In this document: positions 9,598 through 19,360 of the stretch, in pieces
Numbering within the stretch: position 1 is the stretch's first letter
How the letters are laid out: the number at the start of each line of letters is the position of its first letter
Assembly (NCBI RefSeq): GCF_025449215.1
Contig: NZ_CP104900.1
Coordinates: forward strand, 496,001 to 560,000
Direction: 5' to 3'
DNA length: 64,000 nt
DNA from: Shewanella seohaensis
GTDB lineage: Bacteria; Pseudomonadota; Gammaproteobacteria; Enterobacterales; Shewanellaceae
Notes under the pieces: generated by a model
What the model saw: only the letters and a program-made list of their open reading frames with translations
Told to the model about the DNA's origin: nothing
Databases searched by the model: none
Position numbers and translations under genes: made by a program

Positions 9598-11055
9598 TTA
9601 ATCCCTCCAGAAAGTTGGCGTGAACAAAATCAGCAAGGTAAAGACTTCGAGGCGACCAAATAACATGGCTACCACCAGCACCCATTTAGCACCATCACCA
9701 ATACTGGCGTAGTTACTCGCTACTTCCCCAAGACCCGGACCGAGGTTATTTAAGCAGGCCGCCGTGGCACTAAAGGCGGTAATATCATCCAGCCCCATAG
9801 CCATCAGCGCTAACATACACAGCACGAAGACTAAGGCATAGGCGGAGAAAAATCCCCACACGGCATCGACAACCCGGTCAGGTAATGCCTTGGAGCCGAT
9901 ACGAATCGAGAACATCGCCTTAGGGTGAACGAGGCGTTTAAGTTCGCGCGAACCTTGCAACAGCAGCAGGATAACCCGGATCACCTTAATCCCGCCCGCA
10001 GTTGAACCACCACAACCACCGATAAAGCTTGAGAAAATCAACAGAATCGGCAGGAACAGCGGCCACATATGGAAGCTTTCGGTACCAAAGCCTGCGGTTG
10101 TCGCCACCGAAACCGCTTGGAATAAGGCGTGATCTAAGGTTTCTTCTGGCGAGTCATAAATCCCTGAGTGATAAAGGGTTAAGAAACAAATCGCCGTTAG
10201 CACCAACTGAATCGCCACCAGCATCTTGAACTCGGTATCTCGAAAATAGACTCTAAAATTGATCCCACGACGCGAAAATGCCGCAAAGTGCACGCTAAAG
10301 TTCACCGCCGAGACAATCAAAAAGAACACGCAAATCAGGTTGATCACTGAGCTATCGAAGTATCCCATACTGGCATCGTGGGTCGAAAAGCCTCCGATGG
10401 CGATGGTCGAAAACGAGTGACACACGGCATCGAAAACGCTCATTCCCGCGAGCCAATAAGCGCCCGCACAGGCAATGGTTAGCAATAGATAGATGTACCA
10501 TAACGCCTTGGCCGTTTCGGCAATCCTTGGCGTCATCTTACTGTCCTTCACAGGCCCCGGGATCTCGGCGCGATACAGCTGCATGCCGCCAACGCCCAGC
10601 ACAGGCAGAATCGCCACGGCTAAAACGATGATCCCCATACCACCGAGCCATTGCAGCATATGTCGATAAAACAGAATGGCCTTAGGCAAGGAGTCCAGCC
10701 CGACAATGACTGTGGCTCCAGTGGTGGTCAGTGCAGAGAATGATTCGAAAAAACTGTCGGTCCAGCTGAGATCGGGCTGGCTTGAGAAGATAAAAGGTAA
10801 AGCACCGATGGAGCCAAGAACGGTCCAGAACAGGACCACAATCAGAAACCCCTCGCGGGTTCGCAATTCCTCTTTGCAGCGACGATTAGGATACCAGAGC
10901 CAAAAACCGATAAATAAGCTGACAAAAAATGCCTGAATAAACGCAGTACCACCGCCATCGTTATACCAAATGGCGATTAAGGCTGGCGGCAGCATAGTGA
11001 TGGAGAACAGGCCGATAAGCAGACCTATGATTCTTATTATGGTTTTGTATTGCAT
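9598..11055 (-). CDS. trkH: Trk potassium transporter membrane subunit TrkH, copy 2
   Basis: Inner-membrane potassium channel subunit of 485 residues, intact. Pore-loop filter segments are TTTGATVIVGLD, TIAIGGFSTHDAS, TTAGFGTESF and NNLGPGLGEV; about ten hydrophobic helices. The order pepQ-yigZ-trkH-hemG on one strand matches E. coli, so this is the positional counterpart of E. coli trkH. It must borrow TrkA from the operon at 5049, since no other trkA lies nearby. It is clearly divergent from copy 1, so this is an old duplication or two subfamilies rather than a recent copy. Confidence 0.95.
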   Translation of the reverse strand: MQYKTIIRIIGLLIGLFSITMLPPALIAIWYNDGGGTAFIQAFFVSLFIGFWLWYPNRRCKEELRTREGFLIVVLFWTVLGSIGALPFIFSSQPDLSWTDSFFESFSALTTTGATVIVGLDSLPKAILFYRHMLQWLGGMGIIVLAVAILPVLGVGGMQLYRAEIPGPVKDSKMTPRIAETAKALWYIYLLLTIACAGAYWLAGMSVFDAVCHSFSTIAIGGFSTHDASMGYFDSSVINLICVFFLIVSAVNFSVHFAAFSRRGINFRVYFRDTEFKMLVAIQLVLTAICFLTLYHSGIYDSPEETLDHALFQAVSVATTAGFGTESFHMWPLFLPILLIFSSFIGGCGGSTAGGIKVIRVILLLLQGSRELKRLVHPKAMFSIRIGSKALPDRVVDAVWGFFSAYALVFVLCMLALMAMGLDDITAFSATAACLNNLGPGLGEVASNYASIGDGAKWVLVVAMLFGRLEVFTLLILFTPTFWRD

Positions 11056-11132
11056 TCCGCGTGTTCAATTATTCCATTGGCTGCAAAGGTATTTTCAGCA
11101 TTTTGCATATTTTGGCATAATTTACGCAGGCA

Positions 11133-11747
11133 TCACAGCTCAAACTCTGCGCGCAGGCTGCCCTGACTCAAAGTTGCCAGCGATTCATTCAATATACCCT
11201 GCTGCTGTTTGCCTATTTCAAAATGGATATCAACGGCTTCGGCAAATTGCTTATCGATGATCACCGCTTCTAACTGCTGCAGTAAATGCTCAACATCCCT
11301 TAATTGGGTGTAATCACAATGCAGTTTTGCCGGATAACGTAATTGCTTTACTCGCGTCGGCAATTGCCCTAAACCTTGGCGTAATCCCGAGGTATAGGCA
11401 CGCACTAAACCGCCCACGCCTAACTTAGTACCGCCATAGAAACGCACGACCACGGCACCGACTTCACCGAGATTCGCGCCTTGTAATACTGCGAGCATTG
11501 GACGACCAGCGCTGCCCGCAGGCTCACCATCGTCACTCGAACCAATGGCAATGCTGTCGTTAGGCGCTCCTGCGATAAAGGCATAGCAGTAATGACTGGC
11601 GCCGGGAAAATCTCGCTTGATGTCAGTAAGTACTAACTTCAGTTGTTCTAAACTCGTGCAATGAAATAGAAAAGAGATAAAGCGGCTATGCTTTATCTCT
11701 TCTTCTATCTGCACATTTTCACTCGGTATCAGATAACTTTCGAGCAC
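11133..11747 (-). CDS. yigZ: YigZ/IMPACT family protein
   Basis: 204 residues. The N-terminal UPF0029/IMPACT domain is shown by KHSRFISFLFHC, SHYCYAFIAG, SSDDGEPAGSAGRPML and VVRFYGGTKLGVGGLVRAY, the last being the family hallmark. The C-terminal 70 residues form the small ferredoxin-like domain (DUF1949). Related eukaryotic IMPACT affects translation through GCN1; the bacterial role is not settled. Lies 15 bases after pepQ, same strand, likely one transcript. Confidence 0.93.
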   Translation of the reverse strand: MLESYLIPSENVQIEEEIKHSRFISFLFHCTSLEQLKLVLTDIKRDFPGASHYCYAFIAGAPNDSIAIGSSDDGEPAGSAGRPMLAVLQGANLGEVGAVVVRFYGGTKLGVGGLVRAYTSGLRQGLGQLPTRVKQLRYPAKLHCDYTQLRDVEHLLQQLEAVIIDKQFAEAVDIHFEIGKQQQGILNESLATLSQGSLRAEFEL

Positions 11748-11762
11748 TCGCTCTCCCTAAAC

Positions 11763-13082
11763 TCACGCTAAGCCCAGTTCACGGGTCATATTTTCGTTTC
11801 GATCTTGATGCACAATTACATTATCCTCGATACGAATACCACCGAAAGGTCGCAGCTCATCAACGGTGCGCCAATTGATCTGCTGGCCACGGCTATCTTG
11901 TTTTAGCTCATTGAGTAAAGTGTCGATAATGTACAAACCAGGCTCCATCGTAAGCACTTGGTTTGGCGCTAAAATGCGGGTGCAACGCAGGAACGGATGG
12001 GCTTCAGGTGCCGGAATATGGGTACCACGCTCATCGAAGGAAAAACCGCCCACATCATGCACTTGCAAGCCTAACATATGGCCGAGTCCGTGGGGGAAGA
12101 AGGCGCTGGTAATACCTTGGTCGACTAAGCCTTGGGCATCGCCCGTGGCTAACTCAAAATCCAACAGCATTTGCGCGACTTTGCCATGGGTCGCCAAGTG
12201 TAAATCGGGATAACGCACACCTGGGCGCATCATATCGATCAGTTCGAGCTGCGCCTTGTTCATGGCAGTGATCAATTCATCAAAGCGATTCTTCTCAAAC
12301 GCATAGGTACGAGTGATATCCGACGCATAGCCAAAGTAGCTCGCACCCGCATCGATTAAAAAAGATAAACGCCGCGCCGGATTTTGATGCTCGAGCGCGG
12401 TGTAATGCAAAATCGCCGCATTTTGGTTTAAGGCAATGATATTACCGTAGGGCACTTCGTTCTCGCCCTGTCCCACGGCAGATAAATACTGCTGCTGAAT
12501 TTCAAACTCGCTGGCACCGTTATAGAAGGCATTTTTAGCCGCTAAATGCCCTTGCACCGCGATCTGGTTCGCACGGCGCATACATTCGAGTTCATATTCG
12601 GTTTTAGTGGTACGGTGGAAATGCAGATAGCTCATCACAGAGTCAGGATTGCGACTGGTGAAACCAAGTACCTCAGCCACATCTAAATGCTCACCCAAAT
12701 AAGCCCAGTTGGCGATATCGCTAGGCAATAGATCGGCAACCTTATCGGCCTTAGTGAGTAACTTGATCTCAAAATGCTCGGTCCAGAACATCTCCGGCAC
12801 GTCCGACACCTTATGCCAAAAGTCCACAGGGCGATAAAAAATCAGTTGTGGCTTATCGCGACCGTTTACTACTAACCAGCAGTTAGGGTTATCTAACACA
12901 GGTAACCAAGCCTTGAAGTGGGGATTGGCTTTAAAAGGATAATTAATGTCGTCCAAAAACATTCGATGTGGCTGACCCGAGTGGATCACTAAACCTGATA
13001 ATGCTTCACGCGATACAATTTCAGCGACTCGACGATTAAGCTCGGCGATGTGGGCATGATAGTGATGAGCCAAGTGATCCAT
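11763..13082 (-). CDS. pepQ: Xaa-Pro dipeptidase
   Basis: Cytoplasmic metallo-dipeptidase splitting X-Pro dipeptides. 439 residues, normal for PepQ. The pita-bread metal site is visible: [20 protein letters not shown] (two Asp ligands), [18 protein letters not shown] (His ligand) and [10 protein letters not shown] plus [11 protein letters not shown] (Glu ligands). Members also hydrolyse some organophosphate triesters. Divergent from fadB across a 442-base control region, as in E. coli. Confidence 0.96.
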   Translation of the reverse strand: MDHLAHHYHAHIAELNRRVAEIVSREALSGLVIHSGQPHRMFLDDINYPFKANPHFKAWLPVLDNPNCWLVVNGRDKPQLIFYRPVDFWHKVSDVPEMFWTEHFEIKLLTKADKVADLLPSDIANWAYLGEHLDVAEVLGFTSRNPDSVMSYLHFHRTTKTEYELECMRRANQIAVQGHLAAKNAFYNGASEFEIQQQYLSAVGQGENEVPYGNIIALNQNAAILHYTALEHQNPARRLSFLIDAGASYFGYASDITRTYAFEKNRFDELITAMNKAQLELIDMMRPGVRYPDLHLATHGKVAQMLLDFELATGDAQGLVDQGITSAFFPHGLGHMLGLQVHDVGGFSFDERGTHIPAPEAHPFLRCTRILAPNQVLTMEPGLYIIDTLLNELKQDSRGQQINWRTVDELRPFGGIRIEDNVIVHQDRNENMTRELGLA

Positions 13083-13314
13083 GTGTCATATCCTGTAATG
13101 AACGATAGTTAATAAAAAACCGCAAATCTGACTAAGCCATATAGGCTCAGTGTTTTCCTTTGCTAACGCCCTATGATTTCACAGGTTAGCAAATTCTCGA
13201 TTTAAGCCTATGCTTTTAATTCTAAAAATAAAATTATCCATTTAGCCAGCGAGCAATACCGCTAAAGTACAAATTCCCACCACGTACTCTTTGGCGTAAT
13301 CTGGCACTTCTACA

Positions 13315-13336
13315 CTTTGTGCAGTGTATCACAAAG
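13315..13336. promoter_or_regulatory. Candidate CRP binding site upstream of fadBA
   Basis: CTTTGTG-N8-CACAAAG, containing TGTGC-N6-TCACA: nine of ten core positions of the CRP consensus TGTGA-N6-TCACA. It lies about 190 bases before fadB. CRP control of fatty-acid degradation is known in E. coli; use here is inference. Confidence 0.55.
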
Positions 13337-13364
13337 CTGAAAATTCACTCTAGCCGACAAGAAA

Positions 13365-13380
13365 TTAAACAGTCGTTTAA
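13365..13380. promoter_or_regulatory. Candidate PsrA operator upstream of fadBA
   Basis: TTAAACAGTCGTTTAA, a 6-bp perfect inverted repeat that fits the PsrA pattern AAAC-N(2-4)-GTTT. PsrA is the TetR-type repressor of beta-oxidation genes in Pseudomonas and Shewanella. The site lies 145 bases before the fadB start, 28 bases after the CRP-like site. Confidence 0.55.
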
Positions 13381-13524
13381 ATTGGGTGTTGTAATTTATC
13401 GAATTTCGAAGCACACTGGCACACAACTGGTCAAATGATGGCCGAAGCTGCTGTGAGATAGAGAGTCGTACTAACACCAACAGATAATGGTGGGTATCAC
13501 TTTTAAGCCAAAAGGAAGCAAGCA

Positions 13525-15674
13525 ATGATCTACCAAAGTCCTACAATTCAGGTTGAGTTACTCGAGGATAATATTGCCAAGCTGTGCTTTAACGCACCCG
13601 GTTCGGTGAACAAATTCGACAGAGAAACACTCGCCTCACTCGATGCCGCATTAGATAGCATTAAACAACAATCAAACATTCAGGCTTTAGTGCTGACCTC
13701 AGGTAAAGATACCTTTATCGTGGGTGCCGACATTACTGAATTTTTAGGCTTATTCGCACAGGATGATGCGGTACTGCTCTCTTGGGTTGAACAGGCCAAC
13801 GCCGTATTCAACAAACTCGAAGATTTACCTTTCCCAACCGCTTCAGCGATTAAAGGTTTCGCCCTAGGCGGCGGTTGTGAAACTATTCTGGCAACGGATT
13901 TCCGTATCGCCGATACCACAGCCAAAATCGGCCTGCCCGAAACCAAACTGGGCATTATCCCAGGCTTTGGTGGCACAGTGCGTTTACCACGTGTGATTGG
14001 TGCGGATAACGCCCTTGAGTGGATCACCACGGGTAAAGATCAGCGTCCAGAAGATGCCTTAAAAGTCGGTGCGGTTGACGCCGTTGTTGCGCCAGAGGCT
14101 TTAGAAGCTGCAGCCATTCAAATGCTAAAAGATGCAGTTGCAGAAAAGCTTGATTGGCAAGCCCGTCGCCAACGTAAGATGTCACCACTGACCTTACCAA
14201 AACTCGAAGCCATGATGTCTTTCACTACCGCTAAAGGCATGGTGTTTGCGGTTGCGGGTAAACACTACCCAGCACCTATGGCGGCAGTCAGCGTTGTTGA
14301 ACAAGCTGCGACCAAAGGCCGCAGCGACGCACTGCAAATTGAACATCAAGCGTTTATCAAGTTAGCGAAAACCGATGTAGCCAAAGCGTTGATCGGTATC
14401 TTCTTGAATGACCAATTAGTCAAAGGCAAAGCTAAAAAAGCGGGCAAACTCGCCAAAGATGTGAAAAGCGCCGCCGTATTAGGTGCTGGCATCATGGGTG
14501 GTGGTATCGCTTACCAAAGCGCCAGCAAAGGCACGCCAATAGTAATGAAGGATATCGCTCAACCGGCATTAGATTTAGGTTTAGGCGAAGCCGCTAAACT
14601 GTTATCTGCGCAAGTTGCTCGCGGCCGCTCTACCCCAGAAAAAATGGCTAAGGTGCTGAACAACATCACTCCAGCCTTAGACTATGCTCCAGTAAAACAT
14701 GCTGACGTGGTTGTCGAAGCCGTAGTTGAGCATCCAAAAGTGAAGGCACAAGTACTGGCGGAAGTTGAACAGTACGTAAGTGAAGATGCGATTATCGCCT
14801 CTAACACGTCAACCATTTCAATCAACCTGCTCGCGAAGAGCATGAAGAAGCCTGAGCGTTTCTGCGGTATGCACTTCTTCAACCCTGTGCATAAAATGCC
14901 ATTGGTTGAAGTTATTCGTGGCGAGCACAGCTCAGAAGAAACCATCGCATCTGTTGTTGCCTACGCCAGCAAAATGGGTAAAACCCCAATCGTTGTTAAC
15001 GATTGCCCGGGTTTCTTCGTTAACCGCGTACTCTTCCCGTACTTTGCGGGCTTTAACGGCCTGCTCGCCGAAGGTGGCGACTTTGCCGCTATCGATAAAG
15101 TGATGGAAAAACAATTCGGCTGGCCAATGGGTCCTGCTTACCTGCTAGACGTTGTCGGCCTAGACACGGGTCACCACGCGCAAGCGGTAATGGCCGAAGG
15201 CTTCCCGATCGTATGGGCAAATCTGGCAATGACGCGATTGACGTGATGTTTGAGAACAAGCGTCTCGGTCAGAAGAATGGTAAAGGTTTCTACGCTTACT
15301 CTGTAGATAGCCGTGGTAAACCAAAGAAAGATGTCGACCCAACCAGCTACGAGCTGCTGAAGGCCGCCTTTGGTGAGCAAAAAGCATTCGATGCGGATGA
15401 AATCATCGCCCGCACTATGATCCCAATGATTATCGAAACCGTTCGCTGTTTAGAAGAAGGCATTGTGGCATCACCTGCCGAAGCAGATATGGGCTTGGTC
15501 TATGGTTTAGGTTTCCCTCCATTCCGTGGTGGTGTATTCCGTTACTTAGATACTATGGGCGTAGCCAACTTTGTCGCCTTAGCTGACAAATACGCTCACT
15601 TAGGTGGTTTGTATCAAGTCACCGACGCCATGCGCGCCCTTGCTGCCAACAACGGTAGCTACTACCAAGCCTAA
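13525..15674 (+). CDS. fadB: Fatty acid oxidation complex alpha subunit (apparent frameshift)
   Basis: Bifunctional enoyl-CoA hydratase and 3-hydroxyacyl-CoA dehydrogenase of aerobic beta-oxidation. The crotonase half shows [15 protein letters not shown] and [14 protein letters not shown]; the dehydrogenase half shows [18 protein letters not shown] (NAD site), [13 protein letters not shown] and [10 protein letters not shown]. The frame breaks at 15207: after AEGFP one extra G (CCGGATCGT) restores the sequence into [19 protein letters not shown]. The restored protein has 716 residues, the family length. A deletion at a GG is probably a sequencing error. Forms an alpha4-beta4-type complex with fadA, 22 bases downstream. 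Confidence 0.94.
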
Positions 15675-15678
15675 TTAG

Positions 15679-16860
<1,182 letters not shown>

Positions 16861-16879
16861 TCCCTAACCCCCATTCTTT

Positions 16880-16906
16880 AAAAGCCGGACTCAGTTCCGG
16901 CTTTTT
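16880..16906 (+). terminator. fadBA terminator
   Basis: AAAAGCCGGA, 6-base loop, TCCGGCTTTT followed by more T, 20 bases after the fadA stop. Confidence 0.88.
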
Positions 16907-17093
16907 TATTGCTTTCATTTCATCTCGCACTATTAATAATCTTACTCACACCGCCTCATCAATTTGAAAATCGGATAGTTTTCGACTTAACTTGGTAAAT
17001 ATCCTTAGTGTACTTATCCGCGTTTAACCGTCATAACACGGCGTAACCAAAGGCAAGGATGCTTTTCATCATTTACGCGATGAGGGAGTTATT

Positions 17094-18287
17094 ATGCTGC
17101 AAACGGAGCAAACGCTTTTTGAACAAATGCGGATCACTGAGCTTGAGATTGATTTTCGCAAATCCTTATTCTCTTTTACCTTGGCGGATGTCAGAGCGCT
17201 TCAATCCTTCAAACCTGTGATTGAAGCGAACATAGACAAAATCGTTGATGACTTCTATGGCCTGCAAACCAGTGTATCTGAAATTGCATTGTTGATTGGC
17301 GACTCCGACACACTGGCTCGTTTGCGTACCGCCCAGAGACGCTATGTGCTCGACCTATTTAATGGTGTGTACGATTTAGAATATGTAAACAACCGCCTAA
17401 GGATTGGCTTAGTACACAAACGTATCGGCGTCGAACCCAAACTCTATCTCTCAGCCGTTCATACCCTAAAAGAGCTGATTTATGCGGAGATTAATAACTC
17501 GGTTAAAGACGCTGCTCAAAATGAACGCATTAGAATCGCCATCGACAAGCTAGTGCTTTTCGATGTTACCTTAGTGTTTGATACTTATATTCGCAGCTTG
17601 GTTTCTGAAATTGAGAACGCCAAAGACAAGGCGGAACGTTACGCTCAAAGCATGGAAAGTAAAGTCAAAGAGCGCACACAACAACTCGAAGAATTATCTC
17701 AAACTGACCCATTAACCGGCTTGCTAAACGTGCGTCACTTGCAGGAATTTGCCACGCGTATCCTAAGAGCCGCGCAAAGACGTGCCGAACCCGTAAGCGT
17801 TATTTATCTCGATGTGGATGACTTCAAACACTTTAATGATAGCCAAGGCCATAGAGCTGGAGATGAAGTACTCAGAGCCGTCGCTCAATCAATAAAGGAA
17901 AGTACCCGAGCGGAAGATCATTGTTTTCGCTATGGTGGTGACGAGTTTTGTATCATCATGCCCAACTGCCGTGAGGAACAAGCCAGAGATCATTTTATCG
18001 AACGCTTTAACCAGAATATCAAGCGCCACCTGAATAACATCTCATTAAGCTTTGGTATCGTGGATACTGGTCCCTACGACTACGATGATGCCAATACCCT
18101 AATCCATAAAGCCGATCAAAAAATGTATAGCTACAAACGCGCACGAGCTGCCAAATCACAGTTACCAGCGACGGCGGCCAATGATTTAAAAACCGAGATG
18201 AATAACATAGAGACTCTAAACCTCGACACCGTAGAATCTTGCCCCCATGAATCTGCTGCACCAATCATAGATAAAATCGCCGAATAA
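17094..18287 (+). CDS. Globin-coupled diguanylate cyclase (haem oxygen-sensor type)
   Basis: Makes cyclic di-GMP from GTP under control of a haem globin domain. 397 residues. Residues 1-160 look like a globin-coupled sensor domain: RIGLVHKRIGVEPKLYLSA places the probable proximal haem histidine at His108, in the pattern seen in E. coli DosC. A short middle helix (KAERYAQSMESKVKERTQQL, coiled-coil like) leads to a GGDEF domain: DPLTGLLNVRHLQEF, YLDVDDFKHFND and the active site RYGGDEF near residue 284. RAED five residues before GGDEF is an RxxD inhibitory site, so product feedback is likely. No EAL domain. It is monocistronic, with a parS site 6 bases after the stop. Confidence 0.9.
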   Translation: MLQTEQTLFEQMRITELEIDFRKSLFSFTLADVRALQSFKPVIEANIDKIVDDFYGLQTSVSEIALLIGDSDTLARLRTAQRRYVLDLFNGVYDLEYVNNRLRIGLVHKRIGVEPKLYLSAVHTLKELIYAEINNSVKDAAQNERIRIAIDKLVLFDVTLVFDTYIRSLVSEIENAKDKAERYAQSMESKVKERTQQLEELSQTDPLTGLLNVRHLQEFATRILRAAQRRAEPVSVIYLDVDDFKHFNDSQGHRAGDEVLRAVAQSIKESTRAEDHCFRYGGDEFCIIMPNCREEQARDHFIERFNQNIKRHLNNISLSFGIVDTGPYDYDDANTLIHKADQKMYSYKRARAAKSQLPATAANDLKTEMNNIETLNLDTVESCPHESAAPIIDKIAE

Positions 18288-18293
18288 TGATGT

Positions 18294-18309
18294 TGTTCCA
18301 CGTGGAACA
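18294..18309. other. parS site 1 (ParB binding site)
   Basis: TGTTCCACGTGGAACA, a perfect 16-bp palindrome identical to the parS core known in Pseudomonas and close to the universal TGTTTCACGTGAAACA. It lies 6 bases beyond the diguanylate cyclase stop codon, about 24 kb from oriC. parA-parB are at 45144-46817. Confidence 0.9.
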
Positions 18310-18445
18310 TTTCGATGGTTACGAGCAAACATCTGCTTGGCTGAAGCAATTCCAGCCCCATCACAAATTCAGGCCATCAACTTGGTTTATCCAAATCACT
18401 GGAGTAACATTAGCCAATTCTGTTTAACCGTTCACTCGAGGTCAC

Positions 18446-18691
18446 ATGAACGACGTTTTCTCAACCGCACAACACAAACTGGATGCTCTTGGTTTACGCT
18501 GCCCAGAACCGGTAATGATGGTGCGTAAAACGGTAAGACAAATGGCACAAGGTGAAACCCTGCTTATCATCGCAGATGACCCAGCCACCACACGTGATAT
18601 TCCCAGCTTTTGCGAATTTATGGACCACACACTGATCGCCAGTGAAACCAGCCAAACACCCTATCAATATCTAATTAAAAAGGGACTCTAA
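18446..18691 (+). CDS. tusA: Sulfur carrier protein TusA
   Basis: Small (81-residue) sulfur-relay protein that takes persulfide sulfur from IscS and passes it on for tRNA 2-thiouridine synthesis and other thiolation. The catalytic motif is [19 protein letters not shown], with Cys in the CPxP pattern; [13 protein letters not shown] follows as in the family. Normal length, intact. The MOSC-domain gene 35 bases downstream on the same strand is a plausible operon partner, both being sulfur-linked. Confidence 0.93.
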   Translation: MNDVFSTAQHKLDALGLRCPEPVMMVRKTVRQMAQGETLLIIADDPATTRDIPSFCEFMDHTLIASETSQTPYQYLIKKGL

Positions 18692-18726
18692 GTCTCTGCA
18701 TCGACATTAGGATAAGGACATCAAAC

Positions 18727-19164
18727 ATGCCGAAACTAGTTGCTATTGCCTACAAAACGGTTAAACGCGGGCCAATGAACGAAGTGCTATGCGCGAATGT
18801 CACCCAGCACAGCGGCGTCGAAAAAGATGTATTTGGTCGCCCGGGTAAACGGCAAGTCACGGTACTGTCGCTGCAGCAGTGGCAAATAGCGTGTCAGAGC
18901 ATAGATGCAAATTTACCTTGGACGACTCGACGAGCGAACCTATTAGTCGATGGTTGTAGTTTTAGTGCGGCTGATGTGGGTAAGCAGCTCCGCATTGGTG
19001 ATCTCTGCCTCGAAGTAACAGGTGAAACCGATCCCTGCAAGAAGATGGAACAGGCTCATTCAGGCTTGGAATCCGCGCTTACGCCCGATTGGCGAGGCGG
19101 CATCACCTGCCGTGTCATCAATGATGCTATGATCCATATCGGCGACCCCGTTACATTAGACTAA
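18727..19164 (+). CDS. MOSC domain-containing protein
   Basis: 145-residue stand-alone MOSC protein (the C-terminal domain family of molybdenum cofactor sulfurase). GVEKDVFGRPGKRQVTVLS and the conserved cysteine in VTGETDPCKKMEQ fit the fold; GKQLRIGDLCLEVTGE is the beta-barrel core. MOSC domains are thought to carry sulfur or bind the molybdenum cofactor. Immediately downstream of tusA, which suggests a sulfur-transfer link, but the substrate is unknown. Confidence 0.85.
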   Translation: MPKLVAIAYKTVKRGPMNEVLCANVTQHSGVEKDVFGRPGKRQVTVLSLQQWQIACQSIDANLPWTTRRANLLVDGCSFSAADVGKQLRIGDLCLEVTGETDPCKKMEQAHSGLESALTPDWRGGITCRVINDAMIHIGDPVTLD

Positions 19165-19176
19165 TCACCACTTCGT

Positions 19177-19200
19177 GGAGAGTAAGCCACATTACTCTCC
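19177..19200. other. Hairpin after the MOSC gene, no T tail
   Basis: GGAGAGTAA, 6-base loop, TTACTCTCC: a perfect 9-bp stem 12 bases beyond the MOSC stop. No T run follows, so it is at best a weak terminator or an mRNA 3'-end stabiliser. Confidence 0.4.
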
Positions 19201-19360
19201 CACAGCTTACCCGCCTCAGCTTCAGCCCCTCCGTCATTAATTGAAACAGTATTTCCGTTTTCCTTACTGGGTATTTGTGCGATAACTTAGCGCAGCATTA
19301 ACAAAAGTTTATCTAATCCGATAACAGCAAAGCCCTAGAATAACGATAACAGGACATAAC

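Larger units (their letters stand above)
13083..13524. other. pepQ-fadB divergent control region (442 bases)
   Basis: No gene is supported here. The half nearest fadB holds a CRP-like palindrome (13315-13336) and an AAAC-N4-GTTT palindrome (13365-13380), both listed separately. I could not fix a confident -35/-10 pair. AAGGAAG just before 13525 is the fadB ribosome site. Confidence 0.7.

Noticed and set aside
13410..13440. FadR operator at AACTGGTC before fadB
   Set aside because: Only one half site is recognisable; the second half does not match.
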